A DNA stretch of 17,119 nt from an uncultured Actinomycetes bacterium (GTDB taxonomy: Bacteria; Actinomycetota; Actinomycetes; Nanopelagicales; Nanopelagicaceae): contig CAIYQS010000034.1 in assembly GCA_903928395.1 (NCBI GenBank), forward strand, positions 1 through 17,119. The letters run 5' to 3'. Below the pieces are notes generated by a model that was not told the origin of the DNA, searched no databases, and was given only the letters and a program-made list of their open reading frames with translations. A program made the position numbers and the translations under genes. Shown here one piece after another: positions 1 to 6,764 of the stretch; within the stretch, counting starts at the first letter, position 1; each line of letters begins with the position of its first letter.

Positions 1-557
1 CCGATCGCCCAGAGCTCTTCTTTAAGAGCACCGCATCTCGCACAAGTACTTCGCACCAAACAATTGGAATTCGTTACGACTCCCCGGCATCAGTGCCCGA
101 GCCAGAGGTTGCAATATATATAAATAAGTATCAAGAGATCATCGGCTATTCCATCTGCAACGATGTCACCGCTCGTTCTATCGAGGGAGAAAACCCGCTC
201 TACTTGTCACAAGCAAAAATCTATCTCGGTTCCACTTCTCTCGGCCCTGATATAACGCCGAGTTGGCTAGTGCCCCCTGCCGCCCTCATGACCATTTCGG
301 CGCAAATAATTAGATTAGGTGTACAGGTTTGGCAGGCGCAGACCTCTTTGGGAGCGCTCAATCGAACGTTGGAAGATCTGGTTTCCTATTTGTTTCGCTG
401 TCAGATCTTTCCATATGGGGTGATTCTCTCCACCGGCACGGGCATCGTTCCGCCGATAGATGTATCGCTGCAAGAGGGAGATACGGTCGAAATATCGGTT
501 GCAGGTTTGGGGATTTTCAGTAATCAGGTAGTTGTAATCCCACAAGAACCCCAATGA
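1..557 (+). CDS. FAH-family hydrolase/dehydratase, 5'-truncated by window start
   Basis: The frame is open from base 3 to a TGA at 555-557, so this is the C-terminal part of a longer gene that begins outside the window. The GTG at 93 is internal, because the conserved RPELFFK motif is encoded upstream of it (from base 6). Fumarylacetoacetate hydrolase (FAH) family marks are visible: the PEPE motif (codons at 96-107), whose two glutamates are metal ligands in the family, the NDVTAR motif with a further acidic metal ligand at 162-164, and IEGENPLYL followed by QAKIY. The last pattern is typical of the branch acting on 2-keto-3-deoxy sugar acids, such as AraD1-type L-2-keto-3-deoxyarabonate dehydratases. 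Such enzymes are cytosolic, Mg2+-dependent and work in oxidative pentose or sugar-acid breakdown. The exact substrate cannot be told here. The family is clear and the reaction is inferred. Confidence 0.85.
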   Translation, partial: DRPELFFKSTASRTSTSHQTIGIRYDSPASVPEPEVAIYINKYQEIIGYSICNDVTARSIEGENPLYLSQAKIYLGSTSLGPDITPSWLVPPAALMTISAQIIRLGVQVWQAQTSLGALNRTLEDLVSYLFRCQIFPYGVILSTGTGIVPPIDVSLQEGDTVEISVAGLGIFSNQVVVIPQEPQ

Positions 558-637
558 GTTTTCACAAAGAATCCACAAAGTAGCGGTTAATTATTCCTTC
601 TAGGGCAATCGGGCCCCATCGTTCAAGGAGTAAGAAA

Positions 638-1228
638 ATGAAATCAAAGAAGACCGTAGCGGTAGCCCTGTTGGTCTCGGGCTTATTAATTGGAACCACC
701 GTTTCAGCACTCGCTGATGAATCCCCAGCTCCAACCACCAGTCCATCGACATATCAAACCCAACTCGCTGCCTACAAAATTGCATTGACTCAGTATCGAG
801 TCGCACTCGTAACAAATGACATTAACTATCGCGCAGCCATGGCAAAGTATCAGTCCGACTGGAACACCACCATGAAGAATTATTGGGCAGCATGGCAGAC
901 GGCCATCACCGCCTTCCGCACAGCCAACGATGCATATCAAGCACAACTGGCCCCCATCCAAGCAGCGCGTAAGAGCGCTCTCGATGCCGCAGGTACCGCC
1001 TTCTTAGCCGCAACCGCAGCTGCCACAACTAATGACGCTCTCAATGCGGCTCTCTCCGCTTGGGGAAATGCAACCAAGGCTGCCAACGCCACCTATAAGA
1101 GCGCAGTTACAGCACTAGGTGTTGCACCAGTTCGTCCAGTCCAACCAACCGAACCTGTTAAGCCTGCAGCTCCGGTAAAACCAGTTGATCCAAAGAAGCC
1201 AATTGCACCGGAAAAGCCACATAAGTAA
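638..1228 (+). CDS. Small secreted helical protein with Pro/Lys-rich tail, function unknown
   Basis: This 196-residue protein starts at ATG 638 behind a good ribosome site (AAGGAG, 625-630). Residues 1-26 form a Sec signal peptide: a Lys-rich start (KSKK), a hydrophobic core (about 7-19) and an ALA|D cleavage site after residue 26. Residues 37-160 are Ala/Thr-rich and probably all helical. Aromatic residues fall at heptad spacing in runs (Tyr39, 46, 53; Tyr64, 71; Trp86, Phe93, Tyr100), which suggests a coiled coil or helical bundle. Residues 164-196 form a Pro-Val/Lys-Pro low-complexity tail (PVRPVQP, PVKP, PVDPKKP), as seen in wall-spanning or wall-contacting proteins. No LPXTG motif, lipobox or cysteine is present, so it is probably exported and released or loosely wall-bound. 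I do not recognise a named family. A perfect terminator follows, so it is likely monocistronic. Confidence 0.85.
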   Translation: MKSKKTVAVALLVSGLLIGTTVSALADESPAPTTSPSTYQTQLAAYKIALTQYRVALVTNDINYRAAMAKYQSDWNTTMKNYWAAWQTAITAFRTANDAYQAQLAPIQAARKSALDAAGTAFLAATAAATTNDALNAALSAWGNATKAANATYKSAVTALGVAPVRPVQPTEPVKPAAPVKPVDPKKPIAPEKPHK

Positions 1229-1240
1229 CCTCTAAACCAG

Positions 1241-1280
1241 AAGAGCCTCACAACAATTAAGTTGTGAGGCTCTTTTCTTT
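1241..1280 (+). terminator. Intrinsic terminator after the secreted-protein gene
   Basis: A perfect 14-bp stem (AAGAGCCTCACAAC at 1241-1254 and its exact complement at 1261-1274) encloses the 6-nt loop AATTAA. The T-rich tail TTCTTT follows at 1275-1280. It begins 12 nt after the stop codon of the secreted-protein gene. The tail overlaps the left attachment repeat, which starts at 1277. Confidence 0.93.
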
Positions 1281-1297
1281 GCGGAGACGAGAGGATT
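1277..1297. repeat. attL: left 21-bp attachment repeat
   Basis: This copy is identical to 6837-6857. It reads CTTTG followed by the complement of the last 16 nt of tRNA-Ser (CGGAGACGAGAGGATT). Beyond it two bases differ and then AACC matches again (1300-1303 against 6860-6863). It is an orphan tRNA 3'-end fragment without the rest of a tRNA. It sits directly on the tail of the terminator at 1241-1280, marking the old chromosomal flank. Confidence 0.88.
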
Positions 1298-1365
1298 CCA
1301 ACCGAAACCGCTAAATACCTTGATTTTAACTATATTTAAGCCTACCTGAAGGCTTCATTTCCCCC

Positions 1366-1389
1366 AACTACGCCTCGCACTACGCCTAG
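1366..1389. repeat. Putative integrase arm-type sites, left pair
   Basis: Two 11-bp direct repeats lie at 1367-1377 (ACTACGCCTCG) and 1379-1389 (ACTACGCCTAG), with a 12-bp period. They sit about 70-92 bp inside attL. The same 22-bp string (1366-1387) recurs in the same orientation near the right end at 6765-6786. Matching repeat pairs close to both ends are what is expected of arm-type binding sites for an integrase with an N-terminal arm-binding domain. The repeats are seen directly; the binding role is inferred. Confidence 0.68.
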
Positions 1390-1468
1390 TAAAGCCAATC
1401 TACGTTCAGTTTCCTTTGATAACAAGACCAAAAAGATGGAACTTCTAAAGTCACTCCAAAATCCACTA

Positions 1469-2635
1469 TTAACGGTTGCCTTTAGCACGATTATGAGTCT
1501 TGCAGAGCATTTCGCAATTCGCAGATTGAGTCGCCCCACCTTTACTCCAAGCAGCAACGTGGTCAGCGTCCATTTCCTCAAGTTTCCAAATTTTCGTTTT
1601 ATTCACATTATTGCCAACCGCACAAAGAGGGCAATTAGATATCCCTTTAGAGTTAGCTTTAGATGATTGTTTCGCATAAGTAGATTGTCTCGTTGCATCA
1701 TCAAAAACGCGAACATCCAGGAGTTTTGTATCCTTCTTACCGCCAAGAATATACTCAAAAATACCTTTTCTATTTTGCACAAATGGATCACCATATAACT
1801 TTTGCACATCGACAGAAATGGTTTTGCTGTTATATGACTTCTTGTGATAGTCCTCGTATAGACGGCCCCATTCCAATCCGCGCATTTCCTTCTTTACATC
1901 TGTGAAAGTCGTTGAAGCCCACTCAATCACACTTTCAAAATATGTTTTCACATCCTTGATGCTATTGTCGAATCGATGAAGACTCATATATCCACCAATA
2001 TTTTCACGACCTTTACTTATCCACTCTAAAGCGCGCTCCCAAATCTCTTGTCGAGTAGGACTACCGAGAATATAAACACTCCATTTTTGTATATTTGCAT
2101 TAGAACTATTGCTGAACTCTTCTTTCCCTAGCGTTACGAACGGGCCCGAATACACCGAATTTAACAACTCTTGGGGGGTTAAAGGAATTCCCGAGATGTT
2201 AATCGTCTTAAACCATTCCTTAATTTCGGTTTCTGTTCCTTCACATTCATAGACCAGCAAATCCGCGTTTAGAATAAGTTGCTGTTTATCAGCCGCGAGT
2301 CCATTGAAATATTGTTGCATACCGTTTTCGTCTTTTACCGCGAATTTTCCTGTTATATAGCGCCCAAAACTCGTAATACGTTGTTGTCCATCGAGCACTT
2401 CGAGTTGAGTTTCATTCACTTTAACGAAGTAAATTAAACCAAGCGGATATTCTTTTAACAATGATATTACGACATCGACATCCTTATTTTCCTTCTCATA
2501 AATGTAGTTGCGTTGGTATTCCGGTTGAATCGTGAGTTTTCCCGAAAGTCCGAAAAGACCTCTGCCCTCAAATTCATTGAATACAAAACCTTCTGAAATC
2601 TCTGCAACCGAATAATGTTTTAGAGTTGTCTTCAC
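1469..2635 (-). CDS. DUF262 + HNH nuclease protein, candidate restriction enzyme
   Basis: This 388-residue protein begins at GTG 2635 with AGGAAA 8 nt upstream. The start overlaps the methyltransferase stop by GTGA, so the two are translationally coupled. The N-terminal half is a DUF262 (ParB-like fold, GmrS-type) domain: QPEYQRNY at 37-44 and the diagnostic DGQQRIT at 82-88, which in related proteins forms the nucleotide-handling site. The C-terminus is a classic zinc-finger HNH nuclease: CPLC at 335-338, DADHV at 356-360 (His359 the probable catalytic base), Asn373, and LCKTHN at 377-382. This differs from the DUF1524 HNH of GmrD. Proteins combining DUF262 and HNH are known as modification-dependent restriction enzymes. 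Beside a DNA methyltransferase it may instead be the cutting half of a restriction-modification system. All key motifs look intact. Domain calls are firm and the role is inferred. Confidence 0.87.
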   Translation of the reverse strand: MKTTLKHYSVAEISEGFVFNEFEGRGLFGLSGKLTIQPEYQRNYIYEKENKDVDVVISLLKEYPLGLIYFVKVNETQLEVLDGQQRITSFGRYITGKFAVKDENGMQQYFNGLAADKQQLILNADLLVYECEGTETEIKEWFKTINISGIPLTPQELLNSVYSGPFVTLGKEEFSNSSNANIQKWSVYILGSPTRQEIWERALEWISKGRENIGGYMSLHRFDNSIKDVKTYFESVIEWASTTFTDVKKEMRGLEWGRLYEDYHKKSYNSKTISVDVQKLYGDPFVQNRKGIFEYILGGKKDTKLLDVRVFDDATRQSTYAKQSSKANSKGISNCPLCAVGNNVNKTKIWKLEEMDADHVAAWSKGGATQSANCEMLCKTHNRAKGNR

Positions 2636-3702
2636 TTTTTAGATTTCCTATGTTTGATAAGAATACGGAAATAAGGACACGAGCCATCTAATAAGCGCAA
2701 ATCCTTTCCGTCGTCACCGTGCCGAAACCTTACAATTTCGAATTGATCTGGCGAGTATTTATAGAGAAAACTAATTGGCACGCCCATCACCCCTTTGAAA
2801 TCGCTTGGGATTGCATCCGCATATGGAACTTCGATTGCATCACAGTTTTCATATCGTTCATAATTGGGTTTATCTTTTATTTCCTTGTGTTTGCTAAATT
2901 TGAGATTATCTTTTAAGCTCATAAGTGGTAGGGGTTGATGCCTACGACCGTGTTCAATGCTTGTAAACCAACAAACTCCGGGAACACGATTAACTTTTTC
3001 GCCATTTCGCTCGCGTTCAAACTTATAGGTGTCTGTATAAACGAAGTCTTCTGGAACTCGAAAATACATTCCGGTATTAAAGTTTGTGGCACCTAGCCAC
3101 AATTTGTTTCCTTTGATTAACGGGAACACTTCCTTGTAAGTGATCGCATTCATGTTGCCAATAATCACAAACTGTTTATCCGCCTCAACTATCCATGAAA
3201 GAAATTCCCTAAAGAGAGAAAAAGGGGGGTTCGTAATGATGAAATCCGCCTCGTCACGAAGGCGCTTAATTTCTTCGCTTCGGAAGTCCCCATCACCCTG
3301 CAAATATTCCCATTCTAAATCTTCAACATCAATGCGGTCATCTTTCGATTTGTCTCGAAAGAGGGTGAAAATCTTGCCATTAGAATCAGCTTTGCTTTCA
3401 TCATATTGGGGACTATCAAGCTCAAACAGTGTAGGTTCCTTTAACATCAACATATTTTTACTGTTGGGGGCGAAACTGGTGCTAATAAGTTTCTTTAACC
3501 CTAGCGACTCAAAGTTTTGAGCAAAATATTTAGTGAAGTCGCTCCATTCTGGATCATCGCAGGGGAGCAATATGGTTTTATTCCGGAAAACATCAGGGTT
3601 AAATTCCAGATAGGCATTCATTTCTTTTTCGATATCTTGAAATTGGGTGTAGAACTCATCGTTCTTAGCCTTTTTAGCAACCTTAAGGTTTTCTTTAGCC
3701 AC
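2632..3702 (-). CDS. EcoRI-type adenine-specific DNA methyltransferase
   Basis: This 356-residue protein resembles the EcoRI methylase family, which transfers a methyl group from S-adenosylmethionine to the N6 position of adenine. Family signatures are KAKNDEFYTQ at 11-20, LLPCDDPEWSDF at 45-56, and the catalytic NPPF at 158-161 preceded by the hydrophobic strand ADFIIT. The start is GTG at 3702 with no convincing ribosome site. The nearby ATG at 3710 is in a different frame. It overlaps the downstream DUF262-HNH gene by 4 nt, so methylase is made first, as is safe for restriction-modification pairs. The A+T-rich base use by eye differs from the flanking chromosome, consistent with transfer. 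The recognition sequence cannot be predicted from the protein; GAATTC should not be assumed. Confidence 0.88.
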   Translation of the reverse strand: MAKENLKVAKKAKNDEFYTQFQDIEKEMNAYLEFNPDVFRNKTILLPCDDPEWSDFTKYFAQNFESLGLKKLISTSFAPNSKNMLMLKEPTLFELDSPQYDESKADSNGKIFTLFRDKSKDDRIDVEDLEWEYLQGDGDFRSEEIKRLRDEADFIITNPPFSLFREFLSWIVEADKQFVIIGNMNAITYKEVFPLIKGNKLWLGATNFNTGMYFRVPEDFVYTDTYKFERERNGEKVNRVPGVCWFTSIEHGRRHQPLPLMSLKDNLKFSKHKEIKDKPNYERYENCDAIEVPYADAIPSDFKGVMGVPISFLYKYSPDQFEIVRFRHGDDGKDLRLLDGSCPYFRILIKHRKSKK

Positions 3703-3793
3703 AGCGTCATTCTAAGGGCCCAAAGTTTCATCCGCCTATTTCGCCACTAGAAATTCCTGCAAGTGAAAATCTAATCAAGCCGATAGAAGGTCT

Positions 3794-3815
3794 TACATAA
3801 GCGCCCGCTTATGTA
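3794..3815. promoter_or_regulatory. Perfect 22-bp palindrome in divergent spacer, likely operator
   Basis: Arms TACATAAGCG (3794-3803) and CGCTTATGTA (3806-3815) flank a 2-bp centre. It lies between the divergent methyltransferase (start 3702) and the plus-strand operon (start 3832), ending 16 nt before that ATG. The symmetry suits a dimeric repressor or restriction-controller-like site. As RNA it would form a hairpin just upstream of the ribosome site, but there is no T-run, so a terminator is unlikely. No controller gene is recognised in the element. Confidence 0.6.
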
Positions 3816-3831
3816 GAAAGCAGGGAATGAA

Positions 3832-4182
3832 ATGTCTATTCAATACGGCTACTACTTACCGCTTGGCAATGTTTATGACAGTGTCCGTTTCGTCTCAATA
3901 ACAGCGAAAATGACTGGTTTTGGCTCTACCGTGGAGCAAAAGCAAGATAAGGCAGGAACGCCTGTCTGGACTATCTCGGCCTTAGTCAAAAGGGGCGATG
4001 ATCCTGCAGCAATGGAGAATTTCTCTTTGATTGCATCCGTAAAGACGGCAGAAGCAATTGGGAAAGTTGCAGAACTTACTCCAATCCGATTAGTCGGGTT
4101 ATCTGGAGGTAAATGGGCTAAAGCGGGGAGCGATAGAACGGAGTGGAGTTTTCAGATAACCAGTATTGAGAGCGCCTCCTAA
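3832..4182 (+). CDS. Small element protein, unknown (possibly OB-fold-like)
   Basis: This 116-residue protein starts at ATG 3832 with AAAGCAGGGA just upstream. It is the first gene of the rightward operon. The sequence alternates short hydrophobic strands with charged turns (KMTGFGSTVEQ, WTISALVKR, ENFSLIASVKT, IRLVGLSGG, EWSFQITSIE). This predicts a mostly beta structure that could be a small OB-like barrel of the kind used for single-stranded DNA binding. That idea is pattern-based only. There are no membrane segments, cysteines or catalytic motifs. The stop overlaps the next start by one base (TAATG), so the two genes are coupled. Its position before a Rep-like gene suggests a replication or maintenance role. 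I do not recognise the family. Confidence 0.7.
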   Translation: MSIQYGYYLPLGNVYDSVRFVSITAKMTGFGSTVEQKQDKAGTPVWTISALVKRGDDPAAMENFSLIASVKTAEAIGKVAELTPIRLVGLSGGKWAKAGSDRTEWSFQITSIESAS

Positions 4183-4484
4183 TGAGAGAGCTATGCCCCG
4201 AAAGTGCGCATGGCATCGCTTACCGGACCTACCGTGTATGGGGAGACTTTTGGAGAGGGGAAGATTCCTCGGCCAATAGAACTCCACCGCTCTATCACTA
4301 CGGGATAACGGCATCAGGTGGAGCGCTCATCATCGCACCGTGCTCTGTGAATGAGGTGGAATCTTTTTTCGCTTCGCTGCATGCTGAATCTTCGTTGCGA
4401 TACAAAATAGAGACCTCTGAACTTGGCCCCGATTGGATTGGCTTCTGGTGTCTCTTTAGCGTAATCGTAAAGCAAAGTGATTAA
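4182..4484 (+). CDS. Small element protein, unknown
   Basis: This 100-residue protein starts at ATG 4182 inside the TAATG overlap with the preceding gene, so it is probably translated by re-initiation. It has a Tyr/Trp-rich N-terminus (YRTYRVWGDFWRGED), a central hydrophobic strand (ASGGALIIAPCS), an acidic helix (VNEVESFFASLHAES) and a hydrophobic C-terminal strand (WIGFWCLFSVIVK). The last is too short and mixed to be a confident membrane segment. It is compact and looks folded. No known family is recognised, and it does not look like an excisionase because no helix-turn-helix or winged-helix pattern is visible. A structured G+C-rich spacer follows. Confidence 0.6.
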   Translation: MRELCPESAHGIAYRTYRVWGDFWRGEDSSANRTPPLYHYGITASGGALIIAPCSVNEVESFFASLHAESSLRYKIETSELGPDWIGFWCLFSVIVKQSD

Positions 4485-4496
4485 AGAAATAAGAGA

Positions 4497-4600
4497 GAAG
4501 GCGGGCGGCTTGGCCGTCCGCCTTCGCTTAGCGAGCCCGCTTTTCGCTCCTCGCAATAGCTCGTCGCTTTGCGGTCTCGTCGCTCTGCGCCTCCCGCCTA
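4497..4600. ncRNA. G+C-rich structured leader, candidate antisense RNA or origin
   Basis: This spacer lies between the 100-residue gene and the Rep-like gene and is strikingly G+C-rich for the element. A 13-bp hairpin with a 3-nt loop pairs 4497-4509 with 4513-4525 (one G-T pair). GCGAG at 4531-4535 can pair with CTCGC at 4550-4554. A 14-bp near-repeat CTCGTCGCT(T/C)TGCG occurs at 4560-4573 and 4576-4589. Read on the minus strand, the first hairpin is followed by a T-rich stretch (CTCTCTTATTTCTTT), as would suit the end of a counter-transcript that controls rep. Equally it could be a replication origin or a 3' processing hairpin. The structure is seen; the function is a guess. Confidence 0.35.
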
Positions 4601-4658
4601 AACAAATATCAAAAATCCCCTTCTGCAACACGAACACAATCAAACAAAGGATTAGAAA

Positions 4659-5339
4659 ATGAAAGAAACAAACCCGCGCCAATATGTGCGAATACCTATG
4701 AGACTAATGGCAACAGATGGCGTTAAAGCCTCCACAATCGCCACCTATGCCTCTCTCGCATCGTATGCTGATAGAAAAGGATTCTCCTTTCCATCTGTGC
4801 CCTCAATCGCAAGGAGAGCGGGACTTTCAGAGAAGGTCGCAAGAAGAGAGTGCAATAAACTTGTAGAACTTGGATATTTAGAACGCAGAGCACACTTTGA
4901 TCCAACGGATGGACAACGCTCAAATCGTTACACCTTAACTTGGCAGAGAGATGATGTAGCGGAAAAGAATCTAGGGGAGGAGCAAAAGAGCAAGAGCGCT
5001 GGAGCTGATTCTCCTACCGGCCCCAGTAGCGAAAAGGAGAGACTAACTAAATCCATTATTAACCAAAAGCAGCAATCCATTATCGCAGCAGATATTGTCG
5101 CAAAATCGTGGAACACCGCAGGTAAAACACAAAGAAAGGAGGGTGTAATTCGCGTTGTTTTTGACGCTTTGGAAAACGGCGTTGAAGAGGAGGAGTTAAG
5201 AACTGCGTTGAAACAACTTGATGGAGCAAATATCTATGTCTCTGCTTACTCTCTTAACACAGCGCTTTATCCCAAACCGCGTAGCACTTTAAACGCGGAT
5301 AAGAAAGTAAATTGGACACTAGAAAGCGAAGATTTGTAA
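4659..5339 (+). CDS. Winged-helix Rep-like protein of the element
   Basis: This 226-residue protein starts at ATG 4659 behind AAAGGA (4646-4651). Residues 20-95 form a winged helix-turn-helix of the HTH_36 type found at the N-terminus of many plasmid and phage replication initiators: SFPSVPSIARRAGLS followed by the recognition helix (EKVARRECNKLVELGY) and wing (LERRAHFD). A Ser/Glu-rich linker at about 100-135 follows. The C-terminal part (about 140-226) is a small helical domain with the repeated acidic helix ENGVEEEELRTAL, recalling the DnaD-like tails of replisome organisers. The likely role is binding an origin and recruiting the host replication machinery. A transcriptional regulator is the alternative. 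The gene converges on the integrase with a 21-nt gap, where only a weak 7-bp inverted repeat (5336-5342 and 5353-5359) is visible. Confidence 0.7.
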   Translation: MKETNPRQYVRIPMRLMATDGVKASTIATYASLASYADRKGFSFPSVPSIARRAGLSEKVARRECNKLVELGYLERRAHFDPTDGQRSNRYTLTWQRDDVAEKNLGEEQKSKSAGADSPTGPSSEKERLTKSIINQKQQSIIAADIVAKSWNTAGKTQRKEGVIRVVFDALENGVEEEELRTALKQLDGANIYVSAYSLNTALYPKPRSTLNADKKVNWTLESEDL

Positions 5340-5360
5340 AGATCAAGAACTCTCTTTACT

Positions 5361-6725
5361 TTAATCCACCATATATAAGCGGCGACTTTTCTTCTTAATT
5401 GCTTTGGGAGTTTGTTTCGGACCAAGTTTGTTAAGTTCATTTCCTGCTCCGCGAAAATTTCCGCTTCTATAATATTGTTGATAGGCAGGCGACATGTGCC
5501 CAAGCAGTAATCCTGCAGTATCTGCACTTATTCCTTGATCCGCTAAGAGGTGCGCGGTGACATGTCGTGCAAGATGACCACGAATTCCGGGCCCCACAAA
5601 CTCATGCCACGCAGGAGTATCTTGACGGCGAGTCCAGAGTTTTCCCTTCGGTTGTAGAAAAAGTAAATCTGCAAAGGCAGAATCAGGATTCCAATCCTCT
5701 CGTTCTGCCCATTCTTTTCTCAAAGCCAATTGTTTCTCTACAGCTTCTAAAAATACTCCCCATAGAGGCACAGGTCTTGGCTGCCCATTCTTAAGAGTGC
5801 TCTTTAGATACCAACCTCCTTGAGTTGTTGAAAAATCTAATTGCCGATGGATGTAGATAACTGGATATTGTTTATCCCTTAAATCAATATCACTTAAGCA
5901 AATTCCTAAACGCTCCGATTGTCTTAAACCCACCAGACTTAGAGCAAAGAGAGACCAAAGAGGATTTTCTTTATCGGGCTTTTCTATAAATATTTCTCGT
6001 AACTTGGCAGAGGCTTCTATCACTTCACTATCACTTTCAGGTCTCGCGTGTTGTGGTATTTGTATAAGAGTTTGGCTTAGCGCAACATGCGTTCCGTGTT
6101 TGTGATACGCGGTAACAAGTAACATTCTTAAAGTCTTATAGATATTTGCACGAACAGAATTCCCCAGTAATGGCTCATCGGTTATCACACCATCTTTCTC
6201 TTTTCGCAACGCCTTAATAGGGTCCCACCATTGCCTCTTGAGGACCTTGGGCGTTAAATCATTTAGATGATACTTTCCGATATAAGGCAAAATGTAGTTA
6301 TCTATATGACCAAAATAAATTCTTTTGGTGCTCTCCTGAAGATCCTCACTCATCCAATCTATTTTCCACTCTTCCACCCACTCCTCTAAGGTTGGCGTCT
6401 TTTCGTATTTTGGGTGCTCGTAGTATTCGCCTTCTTCTAATACCCCATCTGCACCGAGCCTCTTTCGCATCTCCTCTTCCTGTTGCTCACTTAGTTGCTC
6501 AGGAAGTGGAGGGGTGTGCGTAGAGGATTGTCTTTTCTTCATCAAGGCAGATATCGCACTTGATTCACTATCCCCCCATGCTGTTATTCGCTTGCGGGCA
6601 GAGCCGGGAGGTAGTTGTTCTTTTGGTATGTTGTAAGTTGCCTCGTATTTATCTCCGCGGTGAGTGATACCGATACCGCCAGGAGAACGGCGCTTAGTTT
6701 CATTTTCGCTTTCATTTGCGCTCAT
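5361..6725 (-). CDS. int: Tyrosine recombinase (integrase) of the element
   Basis: This 454-residue protein starts at ATG 6725 with GAGGG 3 nt upstream. Residues about 15-50 look like the small arm-site-binding domain (GGIGITHRGDKYEATY). A Glu/Gln-rich linker (about 65-110) is followed by the core-binding domain (112-215) and the catalytic domain (about 235-425). Catalytic residues are visible: Arg268 in GLRQSER, the beta-hairpin Lys308 (YLKST), HLAR at 384-387 (His384, Arg387), His410 in LLLGH, and the nucleophile most likely Tyr419, nine residues after His410. The set is complete, so the enzyme should be active. Its position beside tRNA-Ser and the matched att repeats show that this tRNA is its target. 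No excisionase gene was recognised nearby. An inverted repeat overlaps its ribosome site. Confidence 0.95.
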   Translation of the reverse strand: MSANESENETKRRSPGGIGITHRGDKYEATYNIPKEQLPPGSARKRITAWGDSESSAISALMKKRQSSTHTPPLPEQLSEQQEEEMRKRLGADGVLEEGEYYEHPKYEKTPTLEEWVEEWKIDWMSEDLQESTKRIYFGHIDNYILPYIGKYHLNDLTPKVLKRQWWDPIKALRKEKDGVITDEPLLGNSVRANIYKTLRMLLVTAYHKHGTHVALSQTLIQIPQHARPESDSEVIEASAKLREIFIEKPDKENPLWSLFALSLVGLRQSERLGICLSDIDLRDKQYPVIYIHRQLDFSTTQGGWYLKSTLKNGQPRPVPLWGVFLEAVEKQLALRKEWAEREDWNPDSAFADLLFLQPKGKLWTRRQDTPAWHEFVGPGIRGHLARHVTAHLLADQGISADTAGLLLGHMSPAYQQYYRSGNFRGAGNELNKLGPKQTPKAIKKKSRRLYMVD

Positions 6726-6731
6726 TTTCCC

Positions 6732-6754
6732 TCACTTAGAAGCTCATTAAGTGA
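6732..6754. promoter_or_regulatory. Inverted repeat over the int ribosome site
   Basis: TCACTTA (6732-6738) and TAAGTGA (6748-6754) are perfect 7-bp arms with a 9-bp spacer, located 7-29 bp upstream of the integrase ATG. The arm nearest the gene touches the GAGGG ribosome site (minus strand, 6733-6729). It could be a repressor operator or an mRNA hairpin limiting integrase translation. Confidence 0.45.
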
Positions 6755-6764
6755 CCTTAGCGCA

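Noticed and set aside
1338..1355. AAGCC/GGCTT hairpin downstream of the DUF262-HNH gene as its terminator
   Set aside because: The stem is 5 bp with an 8-nt loop and there is no T-run in the direction of that gene.
3140..3520. 126-residue open frame on the plus strand inside the methyltransferase gene
   Set aside because: It is antisense to a clear EcoRI-type methylase, has low-complexity Ser/Arg content, no ribosome site and no recognisable fold.
4314..4682. 122-residue minus-strand frame over the rep leader
   Set aside because: It runs through the hairpin and repeat region and opposite the small 100-residue gene. Its composition follows the repeats and no coding signature is visible.
4659..5339. 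Calling the winged-helix protein an excisionase
   Set aside because: At 226 residues with an HTH_36-like domain and a C-terminal helical domain it is too large and of the wrong type; a Rep-like role fits better.
5336..5359. GTAAAGA/TCTTTAC inverted repeat between the Rep-like gene and int as a terminator
   Set aside because: It has only 7 mostly A-T pairs with a 10-nt loop and no T-run on either strand; too weak to annotate as a terminator.
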